DNA from: Ooceraea biroi
Taxonomy: Eukaryota; Arthropoda; Insecta; Hymenoptera; Formicidae
NCBI RefSeq assembly: GCF_003672135.1
Contig: NC_039507.1
Span: forward strand, 10,850,290-10,914,289
Length of the DNA stretch: 64,000 nt
Direction of reading: 5' to 3'
A program made the position numbers and the translations under genes. Below, in pieces: positions 25,201 through 37,400 of this stretch. The first letter of the stretch is position 1; every line of letters starts with the position of its first letter. The notes under the pieces were generated by a model. It was not told the origin of the DNA, made no database searches, and saw only the letters and a program-made list of their open reading frames with translations.

Positions 25201-28097
25201 TTTAGCACGATGTTTGAAACCTCTCCGACACTCACAATTTCGCAGTCTCTTTCGACCATCAATCCTGAAACATCGACAACGGTAACAATGGTAACGACCG
25301 CATTTCCGATTCAAACGGACGATAGTCTCGTCGTGACATCGACGGAAGCTCAAACTTTACCAATTTTCTTTTCAAACGCAAAAATTGCGACTGTTGACGC
25401 AACGACCCGTCGCTCATCGATTGCGACAGATGCGACAACTCCATCAATCACAAGTAGGCTAGATTCTGTACAAACGACAGATAAAGAAGCAATCTTGTCG
25501 GAGATGAGCATAGAGAGAGCTTTGAAGGAGGATGTCATCGCAACACTCGATCAAACGGTGAATCGAACAAACATTAACGAAAGAAATTCTTTGCAAACGG
25601 CAAACGAAGAGAGAACGACGTTGCCAGAAACGAAGGCAACTTCTGATGAATCTGCTTCGAAAAACGTAGAAAATCGAGGAGGAAACCAAACGGCCTCGCA
25701 GCTCCGTACGAATGATCACGTGCTTGGCCAAAAAAAGGCTTCTAGGCGTCGCGTCTTAAATCGCACGAACAATTGGATAGGAAGTCCCGTGACACAACAC
25801 TCGACCCGTGACAATCACTATCCTCGACGTCGAGTCACGATTTATCGCCATCGTGGAAGGCCTTCCGACTATATCTCGTCTTCGAGGGTAATTGAAGAGA
25901 ATCTTGGAAGGAGAAACATGCAGAAGAGACTCAGAATAAATTCCAAAGCGATTAGTAGCACTGTCAGACCTGAGAACATTTCCGAAGAATATACCGTCCA
26001 CAAGTCAACGAAAAACGTGACGAGGAGAATGAAAGTCGTATTGAAGAGAATCAAGGAGAAGATGACGGAAGAAAATGCCACTATTTCACCTGTAGAAGAA
26101 ACAACGGCATTTGTTCGATCGTCCGCTTATACCGAGAATAAAACGCTTCAAGCGCGTCGTAAGAATGTTGGGAGAAGACGACAAGTTGTACTAAAAAGAT
26201 TAAAACCACCTCAGTCTGGAGAAAACTCTACAACCGGAGAGATTGGTGCCGATTCGGATTTCGTGGATGAAAATCTTTCAAATAAATCTCAGAGTAATCT
26301 TCGAGCAGGCGAGGCTTTTGTTACCGAAGGAAAAAATACGAGAAGAAGAATGAGACTTGTATTAAAGAGCATTAGACCAAAATCCGAGGAAAAGAACACG
26401 ACTGAACAAACAAGCGCAGATTCCGATCGAGCTGATAAAAGTTTTCGAAACATCAATCGGACGAATAATTTTTACGCAAGTGATAATCTATCCCCGCAAG
26501 AAGGTGACGCGAGGAAAAGAATGAGAGTTGTATCGAAGAGTGTCGGACGTAAATCTAAGGAAAGAAACGTCACGATAGAAGAAGCAAATACGAATTTCAG
26601 ATTTCAGTCTACGAATGCACGTTCGACACAAGACGATCCTCCACGTAATTTTCGTACGAGTGAGAACGTTGGCACGGAAGGAAAAACTAGAAGAAGAATG
26701 AGAGTTGTCCTGAGGAGAAGAGTCAAACCTAAATTCAAGGAACAGAAGACAGTAGAGTTCGGAAGAGCCAATGAGAATACTACCGACGAAAGCGCTAGTT
26801 CGGGTAATCATCGCGAGGGTAAAGATCTTTTCTATCAATATAGAACGAGAAGAAGAAGAAGAAAGGTTGAAGTCTCGAAGAGCGCCGAGTCTAAATCCGA
26901 GACAAATTCGATGGAAGAAGCGAGTGAGCATCTTTTTGATGAAGAAGGCACAAAAGAACAACAAATGAGAATTGCATTGGACAGCGTCAAACCCAAATTT
27001 GCGGAAAAAGACTCGATAGCCGAAGAAACGAACATGGATCTTGAATATGGACCTTTTGCCGTTAAAGAGCCTCGAATAACCTTCCCGTTTGATTTTTCGA
27101 ATAATTTTCCAGTAAGCGAGAAAATTGTTTTCGTTAATGAACTTTCTAACATGGAACAAGCACGAAAAGGAGTAGAATCCAACTACAAGAATGAGGGGAC
27201 GACGATCGAACAGTCGAAAGGGTTTGACGCCAAACTACCCACGGAGTCAGTCGCTCAGGTCGAAGAGGACACTGATCGATCCTCGCTCGAGGTCAGTGCC
27301 GTTTTAAGTATCGAAAAGATCCACTTTTGTTCACTTTTAAATAACACACTTTCTGATACTTTCTTGCTCGATCGCATGTTGCCTCAAGGGCTTAACCAAA
27401 GTGGAAACGAAGCGATGTCGCGGCCGTAGAAAAAAAAGGAAAGGAAAGAGAAAAAAAGGAAAAAAAGGGAATACTAATAAGGAATCTGAGATATAATTGG
27501 CCCTCTAATACAATCGGCTTACATTACACCGCCCGTTTCCGCCGCTAATCAAAAAGATCTACAGAATGGCATAATTCACTTGCAAATACCAACAGATCAT
27601 AGAAATGATCATTGCCTTTAACGTCTTGGCTTGAAAACAACTGTCTGGCTAGCTAAGAATGTACCTTTCGTTCAACGCTTTCTCTCCTGGATCAACAAAA
27701 AAAATGTATTTTTAACGCTTAGTGGACGGATATAACTTTCAAGGAGATTTCAGATCTATCAATGCAAAAACGCACATGAAGATCTTTTTCAGCCGCTTAA
27801 AATAACACTGCCATATCGCCCAATTGCTGGCCATATGATAGTTATGCCTTTAACTGCATCGGTCAATGGTATCTTTATAAAAAATGACTAATCTGGAAGA
27901 AGCCAGTTGCGTAAATGACTGCGATTAGTGGCTTATCTGGTATAAATTACCTGCATAAAAAGTTGATCGTTTTCTGCTGGATTTAACGAGATTTTCTGAA
28001 TGACGAGAATGGGGTGCCACGTTATTATTCTTTATGCTATTATTGTTCATAATAGCATCACATCGTATTTTAAGATGCATTGCCTCCCTACGAAGAT

Positions 28098-28152
<55 letters not shown>

Positions 28153-30718
28153 TTCTGCCTCCGTCTATCTCCGGAATAGAATTCGGAGACAAATTTGAAA
28201 GCCTGATCTTTCCGAGATATATTCAGAAACATTTTCATCCGCTGCTATCAGCGCGCTGCACGTACCTGCGCGCGTCCACTTGCTTCCCCCGATGTACTTT
28301 TTCATCTTCAATGTCTGCAGACGCTTAGATTGACGATTAATTTTTATCTTAATCTAGTCTCGATACATGCGAACTATATTTTAAGCACAACACGAAAAGA
28401 TCGGAAAGATGTACAATGATGTACATCATACGTCTTCCAGATTGTTCGTGTTGTCCGAGACGTCGCAACCTTGTCTTTGTTTCTCAATTTGTTCTTTTAC
28501 TCGAAACAATTTAATCTGTCACGTGTCTGGATAAACTTGCTTGTCGCAGATACGTATATTTAATTATTATTAGTACGATGTCGGGCGCTCTTATTATATA
28601 CGTGTTATATAAGCGAATCGTTCGATAAACAGGTAAACTCCTCAAACAACGGTGGTTCAGTGAGTCGGAAGACGGGAAACGGATACCCCAATAGACATAG
28701 AAAACCAACACAGTCAACGACAACGGTAGCTTCGCCAACTAACAGTATTCCACCAAATACTCACCGAAGAGGCACACCGATCGAGACTACCGTATCGCCA
28801 AAGATACAGCTCGGTAGCGTCGGTAGGTTTTAACAGATTTAACAGACCTACAAATTGTATTTTTTGCATTTATTGTATATAATTTTGTTTATCGGAAAGA
28901 GCGAAAAGTCGATCCACATTTTTACGATCATACGGGTAATAATTACAAGACGATACTTGTAAAACATGGAATTGTTAAGTATGAGCCAAAGAGATATTTT
29001 TGCCAATTATCATATTATCATATTAGAGATATCGAAAATGATTATTTTATCGATCCTTGTGAATTTTATGGAAATTTAGCAAAGTTACTCTTTAGTAACC
29101 ATATTAAAGATTCGTCCTCTCCCTTGATGATCGTGCACGTAAGGATTCTTTGGGAAGAGCTTTAAATTATTAAACTTTAAATTATTACTCTTTTCAGACG
29201 TATTCGAGAATACAGAGTCGTATGCCAAACAGAGCGCAGAGGACGATCAGAAAACAGATGTGTCCGATCAAAGCATCCGCGCGCAAGAATTTGCGGTGAC
29301 CGTGGCGGATCCACCATCCTCGAATACCGGTACATTATACTTGTTAGAGACCACACCATCCGACTACTTGATTCTTCTAATCTAAAATATCACATACGAG
29401 CTTTATTATTCTTTTCGCGAGCTACATTGGGTAGCTAATACGCGTTTCGTTGCTTGGCTTGGCCCACTTCTTCTACCGGGCCACCTCTGATAACTACGCC
29501 TATAACGATGGTTCCCATCGACATCGTCAACTTGCAACTTCTATCGGACTTATGACGCTAATCGTTCGTCCAAAACAAGGTGTCTTTTTCATATCACCTT
29601 TCGAGCGACTAATTCATTCACAGCGTGATCATGTCTTTCAACGATCTTCGCTTCAAACAATTTCTTGTTTTTTTCTTCCTTTCTGTCTTTCTTTCTTTCT
29701 TCAGGTACATTGCCACTTGTATGTACAATCTCGCGATTGGCGCGCGTGATTCTCTCACTCTTTTTTGTCCTAATTATACGTAGCGTCAGCTGTTGCGCAC
29801 TAATGCAATCGTAACTTTTGTGCACCGTGAATCTCGCCTGTCTTTTTCCATCTTCTCATCCGTCATCAAAGTGCATCCACTTACGGCTACGTTCATTTTC
29901 AGTTGCTTCGCTAAGAAAATTAATCCAACTAATCACTGAATTCATGCCATCATCGACAGAATGGACAGTACATGGCGTGAATCCTTCGACCGACTCTAAA
30001 TTGGCTGGCTGGTTAATGGTTACACCTTCTCAGGAATAACGACTGCTTTGTATCGCACGGTATATCGGTTCTATATTCCTGACCAAGTTCTCGCTCTTCG
30101 ACTGCCGACCATCATCATTCGATAGATCGGTGACTTACTAATGAATCTCGTTCTTTTTACTTCGTCGCACTCTCATTCTGGGGTATCAGTGACTCATCAT
30201 CATCGTGACCCGCTTATTCACCAGTAGAACCTAAACGACAAAGACTAATCAGGTCACTACGACTAGGTCGAACGCCATTAAGGGACGCCGTAAGGCGCAA
30301 GATAAGCACCACCGTAGCACCTAGAACATATCCCACAACCGGTAGAACGGTCTCGAAATACGACGCGGACTCGAGGGACCGTCAAAGACCCAGGACGAAG
30401 AACCGGCCTACGGTGAACGCGACTACAAGACCAAGGAGACCACCTGTAATCGACTATGACTATTATGAAGACGAGGCGCCGATCGTCATCGGCAAGTCTG
30501 CTCTCGGCAGCAAGCTCTTCTTAACGAGCAAGGGCACAATACGGTGCCTCGATCAAGGCAACTTTCCGCACCCGTACTCGTGCAAAAAGTTCATCACCTG
30601 CGCTCGTATGGTGAATGGCCAGGTGATCGGAACCGAGTATACCTGTCCCGACAAGCTATCCTTTGATCCGGTCGGCGGTATCTGCAATTGGTCCGCTGGT
30701 CTCGGTTGTAAGGACTGA
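11686..30718 (+). CDS. Cht6: group VI chitinase Cht6, long form with two chitin-binding domains
   Basis: Secreted chitinase acting on cuticular chitin. Exons: 11686-11734, 14353-14535, 14768-15027, 15103-15357, 15479-15664, 15787-16052, 16132-16595, 16778-16900, 17071-17517, 17664-17952, 18203-18376, 18443-18526, 18602-18658, 18774-18860, 18934-19402, 22907-22966, 23035-27291, 28633-28822, 29198-29329, 30225-30718; all phases agree, giving 2,841 residues. Order: signal peptide (MSLILCLGILLATIE), GH18 domain (to about residue 400) with intact FDGLDLDWEYP, basic linker, CBM14 (about 555-617), poly-Glu and Thr/Ser-rich region, C-terminal CBM14. The start ATG lies 12 bases inside the exon, after a 5'-UTR acceptor at 11671-11673. 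Weak donors GTCAGT (17953, 27292) and GTTCTT (18861) are forced by phase. The GH18+CBM14+giant Ser/Thr layout is that of insect Cht6. The exact isoform set is inferred. Confidence 0.85.
14353..16052 (+). other. GH18 catalytic module of Cht6 (exons 2-6)
   Basis: All four conserved GH18 regions are visible: LKTMLAIGGWNEGSSRFS (region I), FDGLDLDWEYP (region II, DxxDxDxE with catalytic Glu present, about residues 135-145), FINLLSYDYHSAYEP (region III) and LGGIMFWSLDNDDFRGKC (region IV). The module therefore looks catalytically competent. Confidence 0.93.
16778..17133 (+). other. first CBM14 chitin-binding (peritrophin-A type) domain of Cht6
   Basis: Six cysteines in CBM14 spacing run across the junction of exons 16778-16900 and 17071-17517, with the aromatic-rich DCKKYFWCLD core and a closing VICPK. 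A Thr-rich segment and a run of about 11 glutamates (17250-17283) follow. Confidence 0.9.
21276..21318 (+). repeat. in-frame 9-bp tandem repeat coding Gly-Asp-Ser
   Basis: Four near-identical GATTCAGGA units code for GDSGDSGDSGDS inside the Ser/Thr-rich exon of Cht6. The unit length preserves frame, so copy number may vary without breaking the protein. Confidence 0.85.
22524..22529 (+). terminator. internal poly(A) signal for the short Cht6 form
   Basis: AATAAA 230 bases after the TAG at 22292-22294, before the next Cht6 exon at 22907. Confidence 0.5.
26013..27000 (+). repeat. tandem degenerate basic repeats (about 58 residues) in Cht6
   Basis: Seven related motifs recur in frame in exon 23035-27291, near 26013, 26161, 26338, 26509, 26686, 26843 and 26956. 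Examples are TRRMKVVLKRIKEK, GRRRQVVLKRLKPP, TRRRMRLVLKSIRPK, ARKRMRVVSKSVGRK, TRRRMRVVLRRRVKPK and EQQMRIALDSVKPK. The consensus is RRRM[RK]VVLK[RS][IV][RK]PK followed by an acidic Thr/Ser/Asn segment. The commonest spacing is 57-59 codons. The repeat is too diverged to be slippage of simple sequence. Confidence 0.75.
27292..28632 (+). other. intron of Cht6
   Basis: The open frame runs past the donor to a stop at 27429, after which the sequence is A-rich and then AT-rich non-coding. It contains a (CT)n tract at 28099-28146. No AATAAA is seen soon after 27429, so the frame end is more likely intron read-through than a real terminus. Confidence 0.6.
28099..28146. repeat. (CT)n microsatellite
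   Basis: About 24 uninterrupted CT dinucleotides within a Cht6 intron. Confidence 0.95.
30540..30715 (+). other. C-terminal CBM14 domain of Cht6
   Basis: Six-cysteine CBM14 at the extreme C-terminus: IRCLDQGNFPHPYSCKKFIT, then two further cysteines before GICNWSAGLGCKD. The exon (30225-30718) joins by phase 1 to the one ending at 29329, giving N-T-V-E-P-K across the junction. Confidence 0.9.
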
Positions 30719-30882
30719 TCGAGGTTTCATCTTAATCACTCGGCATTTGTGCCCGGTCCTTCGGACTATACATGTATATAAATATCTTGTTTTTCGATTT
30801 GGCATCATTATCTGGAGTCTTTCTCTCTGTTTTTCACTAGCTCGAATCGAGACTCTCAGACTTGAAAGAAACTATAATATAT

Positions 30883-30888
30883 AATAAA
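30883..30888 (+). terminator. proximal poly(A) signal of the long Cht6 form
   Basis: AATAAA 165 bases after the stop at 30716-30718. Confidence 0.5.
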
Positions 30889-33032
30889 GAGACGATGAAA
30901 CATTACATGCGCTACTCTATATCCGTATACTTTCTAGCATCCATTAATCTTTCTTAAATTCTTTTTTAACTTCTCCTAATCTGGAAAGAATTAACGGTTC
31001 CTCGTCTACAATGTATTTTTCTTGTTTGTTTCTACCGTTGCGTAAATGTTCTTGAGAATACATGATTGTCGAGTGGTCAAGATTATCATTGTAACTTTTC
31101 TTTGGAAAGAAAGATGATTTAGACTCTCCCACAAACTTCCCCATTATTATAGCACTATGAAAGAAAACAAAATTATAATGCGGCAATTTATTGTAAAAGA
31201 GAGAATAACGTTTCATTTTTTTTAATAACTCAACGCGATATGTATCGAGTAAATACAGTCGCTGATATTATGAATCAAGTGATTATATTTTTTTTGTTTT
31301 TCATAAAGTGTATCGTATACGTTTTTGTACACGTTCGCATAATAGCCATAATAATTGAGCGAAAAATGCAGAGCAGTGATATTATCGTTAAAGTCTTTCT
31401 TGTGTAAATAGTAATAGTATTAGATCTGTACATAGCGCATAAGGTATAACGTTCTCCTTTTCGCGTGTAGCGTATCGGCGAGCGTTAATTTGTCTCGTAT
31501 CGTAAATCTTGCGGTGCAATTGTCGAGTTCTTTATATTTCGTAAGATATGCCAGATTTATAACGAAATACACTGCGACGAAATAAACTCGACTCGTACAC
31601 GAATACATGAAATCTGTATGTATCCAAGAGTCTTGTATTTGGTACGTACATACATAAAAGCGTTGTCCAAACCGATATAATCGTGTGATTTATTCCATAC
31701 CTTTAACGCTAAGAAATTATAGTGTTATCTGGAATCGTATCTAACGAGAATCGTGATTATTCTTGGCGAGTCATGAAATGAAATGAATTTTACTTTATCG
31801 AAATATTTTTCAGTCGGAATAAAAATGGAGCATGTATAATAAAACGTATAATTGTATCTTGAGGATAAGAGATAACACATACTTAAAAATGCGATATTTT
31901 TTCAGATTTCTTTATTATTCCCGATATTCTTGTTTCACAAAGTTATTTGTTATTGATCTAGTTTAGGATGATGAGAGAAATGGACAAAACAAGTAATATA
32001 GTAGTAAGTTGATAATTGTAATGTAGCGTAGGATGATCATGTTCCATCGAGCTTTTAATCGAATTGTCGCAATTCACAGATAAACACGAGTGGCAATAAT
32101 AATATAATAATTTATACAATTACGCGTGTAAATACACGTTGCATAAATGAGAATGTATCTGTATGTTTGGACTATCTTTCAGTAGCAAAGCGTTTAAAGT
32201 GACATTGATCTTTCGAATTTTTTCTATTCGAATGTTCGAAACTTTCTTACGTATACTGAATAGACGTACGTATAGGTACGTATGCCTTATCTATGTTTCA
32301 ATGTACATGCTTCCCTTTTTGCGTTCGCGTGTGTTTACGTTTACGTTTATATATACGTCACGTGTGTATATACAACAGTATCAACAGCAGTTGACTTTTC
32401 GTTTTCGCGTGTTTCTCGTGTACCATCCGTCTCTGCATGCCTAGGATAGCATGTACTTCGAGAGGGAGAAGAAACAAATAGATATGAGAAATTACGTCAA
32501 CCCTCAAGAGATGCGTTAAGATAGACACTGAAAAGCGCATTAAAGCCGCAGCACAAGCAAAACAAAAACAAAAAGAACTTACTTTCGCCAATAAGAGTAA
32601 TTTGCACCTGCACACACGAGCATTTTTATCGAGAGGATGACTCACGCGATGATTTCAACAATAATGACGATTGAACTTTAGACGCCATTTGATGGATAAG
32701 ACGCATGTTGTAACTGGCAGTTGTAGCCCGAAGATATTACACGATTGACTCTATATTATATTATAAATTGGCGCGCCTTGTCGCTCTCTTTGTGAATTAT
32801 ATATATTTATAAAAATAAATACTTTGAAAAAAAAAAAAGTATTCCATTCACTACCGTAACATCGCGATATATATCGTAGCGATATAATAAATAATTATTA
32901 AAGTGAAATATAAATAATTTGCTTCGTTCAGCGTATTCGTTTCGCGTGTATCTTTAATATACGATTTACAAAGTATATAAGACGACGGCTTATCTCGTTT
33001 AGGGATTCGTAGTGCCGCGCTTACAGGAGAAA

Positions 33033-33063
<31 letters not shown>

Positions 33064-34420
33064 TATGTATATATAAACATTCGATTTTTCGAGCATACGT
33101 TTTCTGGATACTTAGCGAGAATGTCGATTTATAGTCGTCAAGATTCGTAGAGAGTTCGTTATATTACGCTTTAGAGTTTTGTGTTTTCAGACGTTCGTGC
33201 GAGCATTGATCCAAGGCGGAGCGTCAACGCTTTATATAATGTATGCATCATGTATGTGATATGAAATTTAGCATGTTTAAAGGAGAGCACACTTGAGCTA
33301 TTCGATATAAATACGTTATATCAGAAATATTATTTTAGAGACTGAAAATTCTCTTTCTTCCTCTTTCTTTGTTGGAAAAATCCAATCCAAAGACGCATCA
33401 TTAAATTCGCATCAATCGCTACGGTGTCAAAATCCCGAGTCAAAAAATATATATATATATATGTATGTATTGTGTATACATATCTTTCGCAATATATAAC
33501 CATACAAAATGTACATTACTATAGAACTTCATATCAAATACTTTAGCATATATAGAGAGAAAGTACTATTAATAGTAACACTTTAGAGAGCCTACAGCAT
33601 CAATGCACTCACTAACCACAAATACCCAATGACATTTACTCAAATTTTGTCCCTTTTAACATAATTCAATTCCTTTCCAAAACACGTGCGTAGAGAGAGA
33701 AATTGTACAAATGAGAGATCTTACTTATCTCATTGGCACTTACCTTTCCTTTCCATAAAAGGAAAAAAGAAAGGAAGAAAAGGAGACAAAAGATGAAATT
33801 AAAATTGTTACGTTCCAATGTAAGCTACGCGAGAAAGTAGAGAAGAATGAATACAAAAGCACAACATTCTAAAAGAGTACATCGATTTCGTGCCTACGTT
33901 GCGATCCTCTGAACAAAAGGCGATCCAAACGACGATTATTTAGTATCATCGCATTAACAAACTCATACAAGCACGTAATCTTCACACTCGGTTCGTACAT
34001 GCATCTGATGATTTTTCACACGTGAATAAACGTATAAACGCGAAAGATATTCTATCATCGAGATAGCCAAGATTGAATTTTCTCAATACGACTTGACAAT
34101 TGAAAACGGCAATTCCTATAAATTCCGATGAACGTCGGAACTCGTAGCTCCCTCTTTCTCAACAGCTTTTACAATATACGCGCTTGTGCAATCATCAGTT
34201 AAAGAATGCAATATCGTATCGCATTCTTTTATACAGAGTTTCGAATTTTCGTAAAATTGTTTCGTCAAGCGAAAATACGATGCATCAGAGCACTAAAATG
34301 AAAATTGCAAGGATCGTTTTACATCGATTACCGAGCAGCCGATCCTTTCTGTTCCTGATTTTTCGATATTTACTCGTGTCAATCACATGACACTGATTTC
34401 GATATTATATTATTGTTCGT
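30889..34420. other. convergent 3' region between Cht6 and Actn
   Basis: No coding exon is recognisable. The sequence is AT-rich with long A/T runs and AT microsatellites (33026-33076, about 33447-33465). Both flanking genes end toward it, so it probably contains their 3' UTRs. A second AATAAA followed by an A-run near 32813-32838 could be a distal Cht6 poly(A) site. Confidence 0.6.
33026..33076. repeat. A-run followed by (AT)n
   Basis: A run of adenines passes directly into TATATA repeats; simple sequence in the intergenic region. Confidence 0.9.
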
Positions 34421-37400
34421 TTATAGATCGGATTCTCCGTATAAAGCTGTCGAGAAAGAGCGGTAATCTAGTGCTCCGGGAACGGCGCTCGGTCCTTTGT
34501 ACGGAGGCATTCGCTGAATGCAGTATTCCGCTTGATCCGGCGGCAATTCTCTCCTCAATTCATCTGGCAGGATGTACGGCTGAAATAAAATGAAATGAAA
34601 TGCATTTTCACTCGTCGATCGATATCAATCAAGTCTCATTGCCGCGAATCATTTTCCAATTTTTTCTTCAAATCGTACATATCCTTACCTTGTCGCCGGC
34701 AAGAATGCGGAAACTGTCGATAACCTGCTCCGCTGTGTCAGTATCGGTGGATTCGCGCGTCATAAAATCGAGGAAGGCATCAAAGTGCACATAGCCGGAA
34801 TTGTTGGGATCGACAATGGCCAAGATCCGTTGGAAGTCGATGTCGCCTTGTCTGTCCTTTCCGATCGAATAGCCCAGAGAGACGAGACAGGATTTAAACT
34901 CGTCCGGTGCCAATCTGCCCGTCCTGTTCTTGTCAAAGTGATTGAAACTGCTGCGGAACTCATTCAGCTGTTCCTGGGTGATGCCCTGAGAGACAGAAAT
35001 ACGCTCGCGGTCGTTCTTACACTCTCTTCGGACAATAATGTAGAGTAGAGAAAAAAAGGGGAACGAACAGATAATTTCGAGACAAACCTTTGAGTCCCTG
35101 GTGAGAATCTGATTCTCGACCTCGTTAATGTTACGATTGATCGAAGTCAAAAGCTGTTCCCAGCCGACGCGTAATGTCTCCATGGTGTACTGAGTATAAC
35201 GATTCTCAAAGATCATACCCTCCTGCACAGCTTGATGAATCTTTTCCAACTCTTCCAAGTGGGCCTTGTACTGATACACCGCCTGTTCGTACTCTTTTAG
35301 ACGATGTAACTGATCCTCCAGAGTTCCCTAAAACACAAGCGTAATGAGCGGTGATATTGGTAAATCCGCAGACCCACGCGAGTCACCGCGCACCCGTAAA
35401 CTCGGTGCTGCTTTTTACTAACTTGCAGACCGAGACCAATCGCAGTCACGGCATCCAATTGACGTTCTATCCATGGTCCAACGACATTGGCTTTCTCGGC
35501 GAACTGCCGTCTGAGCAGTTCGTTATCTATTTAGACGTTTCAGGAAATGGTAAAACTGTTACACGTATAAACTTCTTTTTTTTTCTCATCTCGACATTAA
35601 AGGCGAGTGAATATGAGTTTTCAGGAAAATATTACATCGCACGTAACGTGTGCAACGTAATATTTCTACGCGTACGTGACAAGGATACTCTGTTGCTTGC
35701 GAAGCTCGGCGGCCAAGGTGGCATCGCGTTGTGGTACCAACTGTCTAACGTCGCTCCACTTTTTGGTAAGATCCTACGAATACGGAAACAAGATATTGAA
35801 ATTTTCATTGAAGCAAATCAATCTCCACAGATGGCAAGTACGCGTGGTATATTATGCGTAAAAATCACTGATCCTTTGTCGTACCATCGCAGTGAGAGCG
35901 GTGTAAGGATTCTCTAGGCCGCCAGGAATCTGGTACTGCTTAACTATGGATTCAACCTCGCGCACCAATCCGACAATCGCGTTATACTCTTTATCCGCCT
36001 CGCCAAGAGTAGCTTTGAACGCGGCATGTGCGTCCATTAGGCCTTGAATTTCCTCCATAGTGTGGACGATAAACATGTCTACCAGGTCTTCCCTTGTTCC
36101 GTCCAGCCAATTGTTGAATGGCTAAAAAGTCACAATACGCCACATCAGGTACAAGTCGATTACTTTTTAACAAACGCGATTACACTCACCGCAGCGCGTT
36201 TAGCAAACTCTAAATGCAAGACGTCTATCTTCTCCAGGATTTTCTCGGCTTCGTCGAGAGCTTGACGTCTACGTTGGGTGAGCGTACCCAAACGATCCCA
36301 CTGATCGCAGATGCGTTGACATCTCGCATTCACGGACGCGCTGTCATGATACTCGAGGGTGCTGTAACGCAATACAACTAAGTAATGCTCGAAATAAGAG
36401 GCAGCGACGGATTAAAAAATCGAAACTCACTTGAGCTCTTGAGCGATAGCGGCGATCTGCTCGACGCGATCCTGATGAGCCGCGAGATCCGACTCGAATG
36501 CTTCGTGCTTTTTTTTCAAGGCTTTCAGCTCGTTTAGCTTGCATTGCCGGAAGTGTTGGGACGTGAGCATCTCTTCCTTGCCGGCGGTCCAATCCTCGTG
36601 CGCGTCCGCTTTGTGCTTGAATTTTTGCGCCAGATGTTCCAGTCGTTCCAGACGCATCATCTCGGACAGCAACCAATCCTCGAACGTTTTCTCGGCCAAC
36701 TCCAAACCTAAGGAACACGTATTCGACAGTGGTCGTTATTCCGCTCGGGCGTCGGCGTCGTTTCCGCGAAACGCGGAAGAGATATCGGAAAAAGATCGCA
36801 CCTCTCCATGCTTTATTGATGTCGGATACCATCTTTCCTTCCGTGGGCATGTACGCAGGTCTGTTGCTCAGTCGAAGCTTCGTCTGCAGGGTATTGAAAT
36901 TTGTTTCCAACTTGGCCTTCTGCTCGACGCGCGGTGGCTTGTGTTTGCGCCGATACGTCCTGTACTCTTCGAGTTTTTTCTGACAACCGGCGAGAGAATT
37001 GTCGGTCTGCCGATTCGCGAGCCACGGCATCGTTCGCCGTATCCATTCGAGCAAGTCGGAAGCCAAACGCTCGTACTCCTCCATGAGTCGTTCATTCTCT
37101 TGATTCACCTTGAGTACCTTGCAGATTCTGTTAGCCGCCGTCTCTGCCTACGATCAGAGAGTCTCGTTCTTTTCTCTCGCAAAGGGTATCTGGTACTTGC
37201 ACGCATTGCGTTTGCACAGTTTACACAGAATTTACGTTGATCGAGTAAGACGCATGCCGATCAATCGACGACAATTATGTCTGTTAGAGTTACTGTTAAT
37301 TTGAACGTTAATTTGAACGCAGGGAACACACCTTTTGAGCACCGCTAAAACAGTGGTAGTACGAGGAGACATAGGTCATCACGGCCCTCTCGTCAGGCAT

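Noticed and set aside
26488..27159. 223-codon minus-strand open frame
   Set aside because: Antisense shadow of the Arg/Lys repeat region of Cht6; no recognisable protein features.
36539..37240. 233-codon plus-strand open frame
   Set aside because: Antisense to alpha-actinin exons 5-6 and interrupted by no splice logic of its own; the minus-strand protein is unambiguous.
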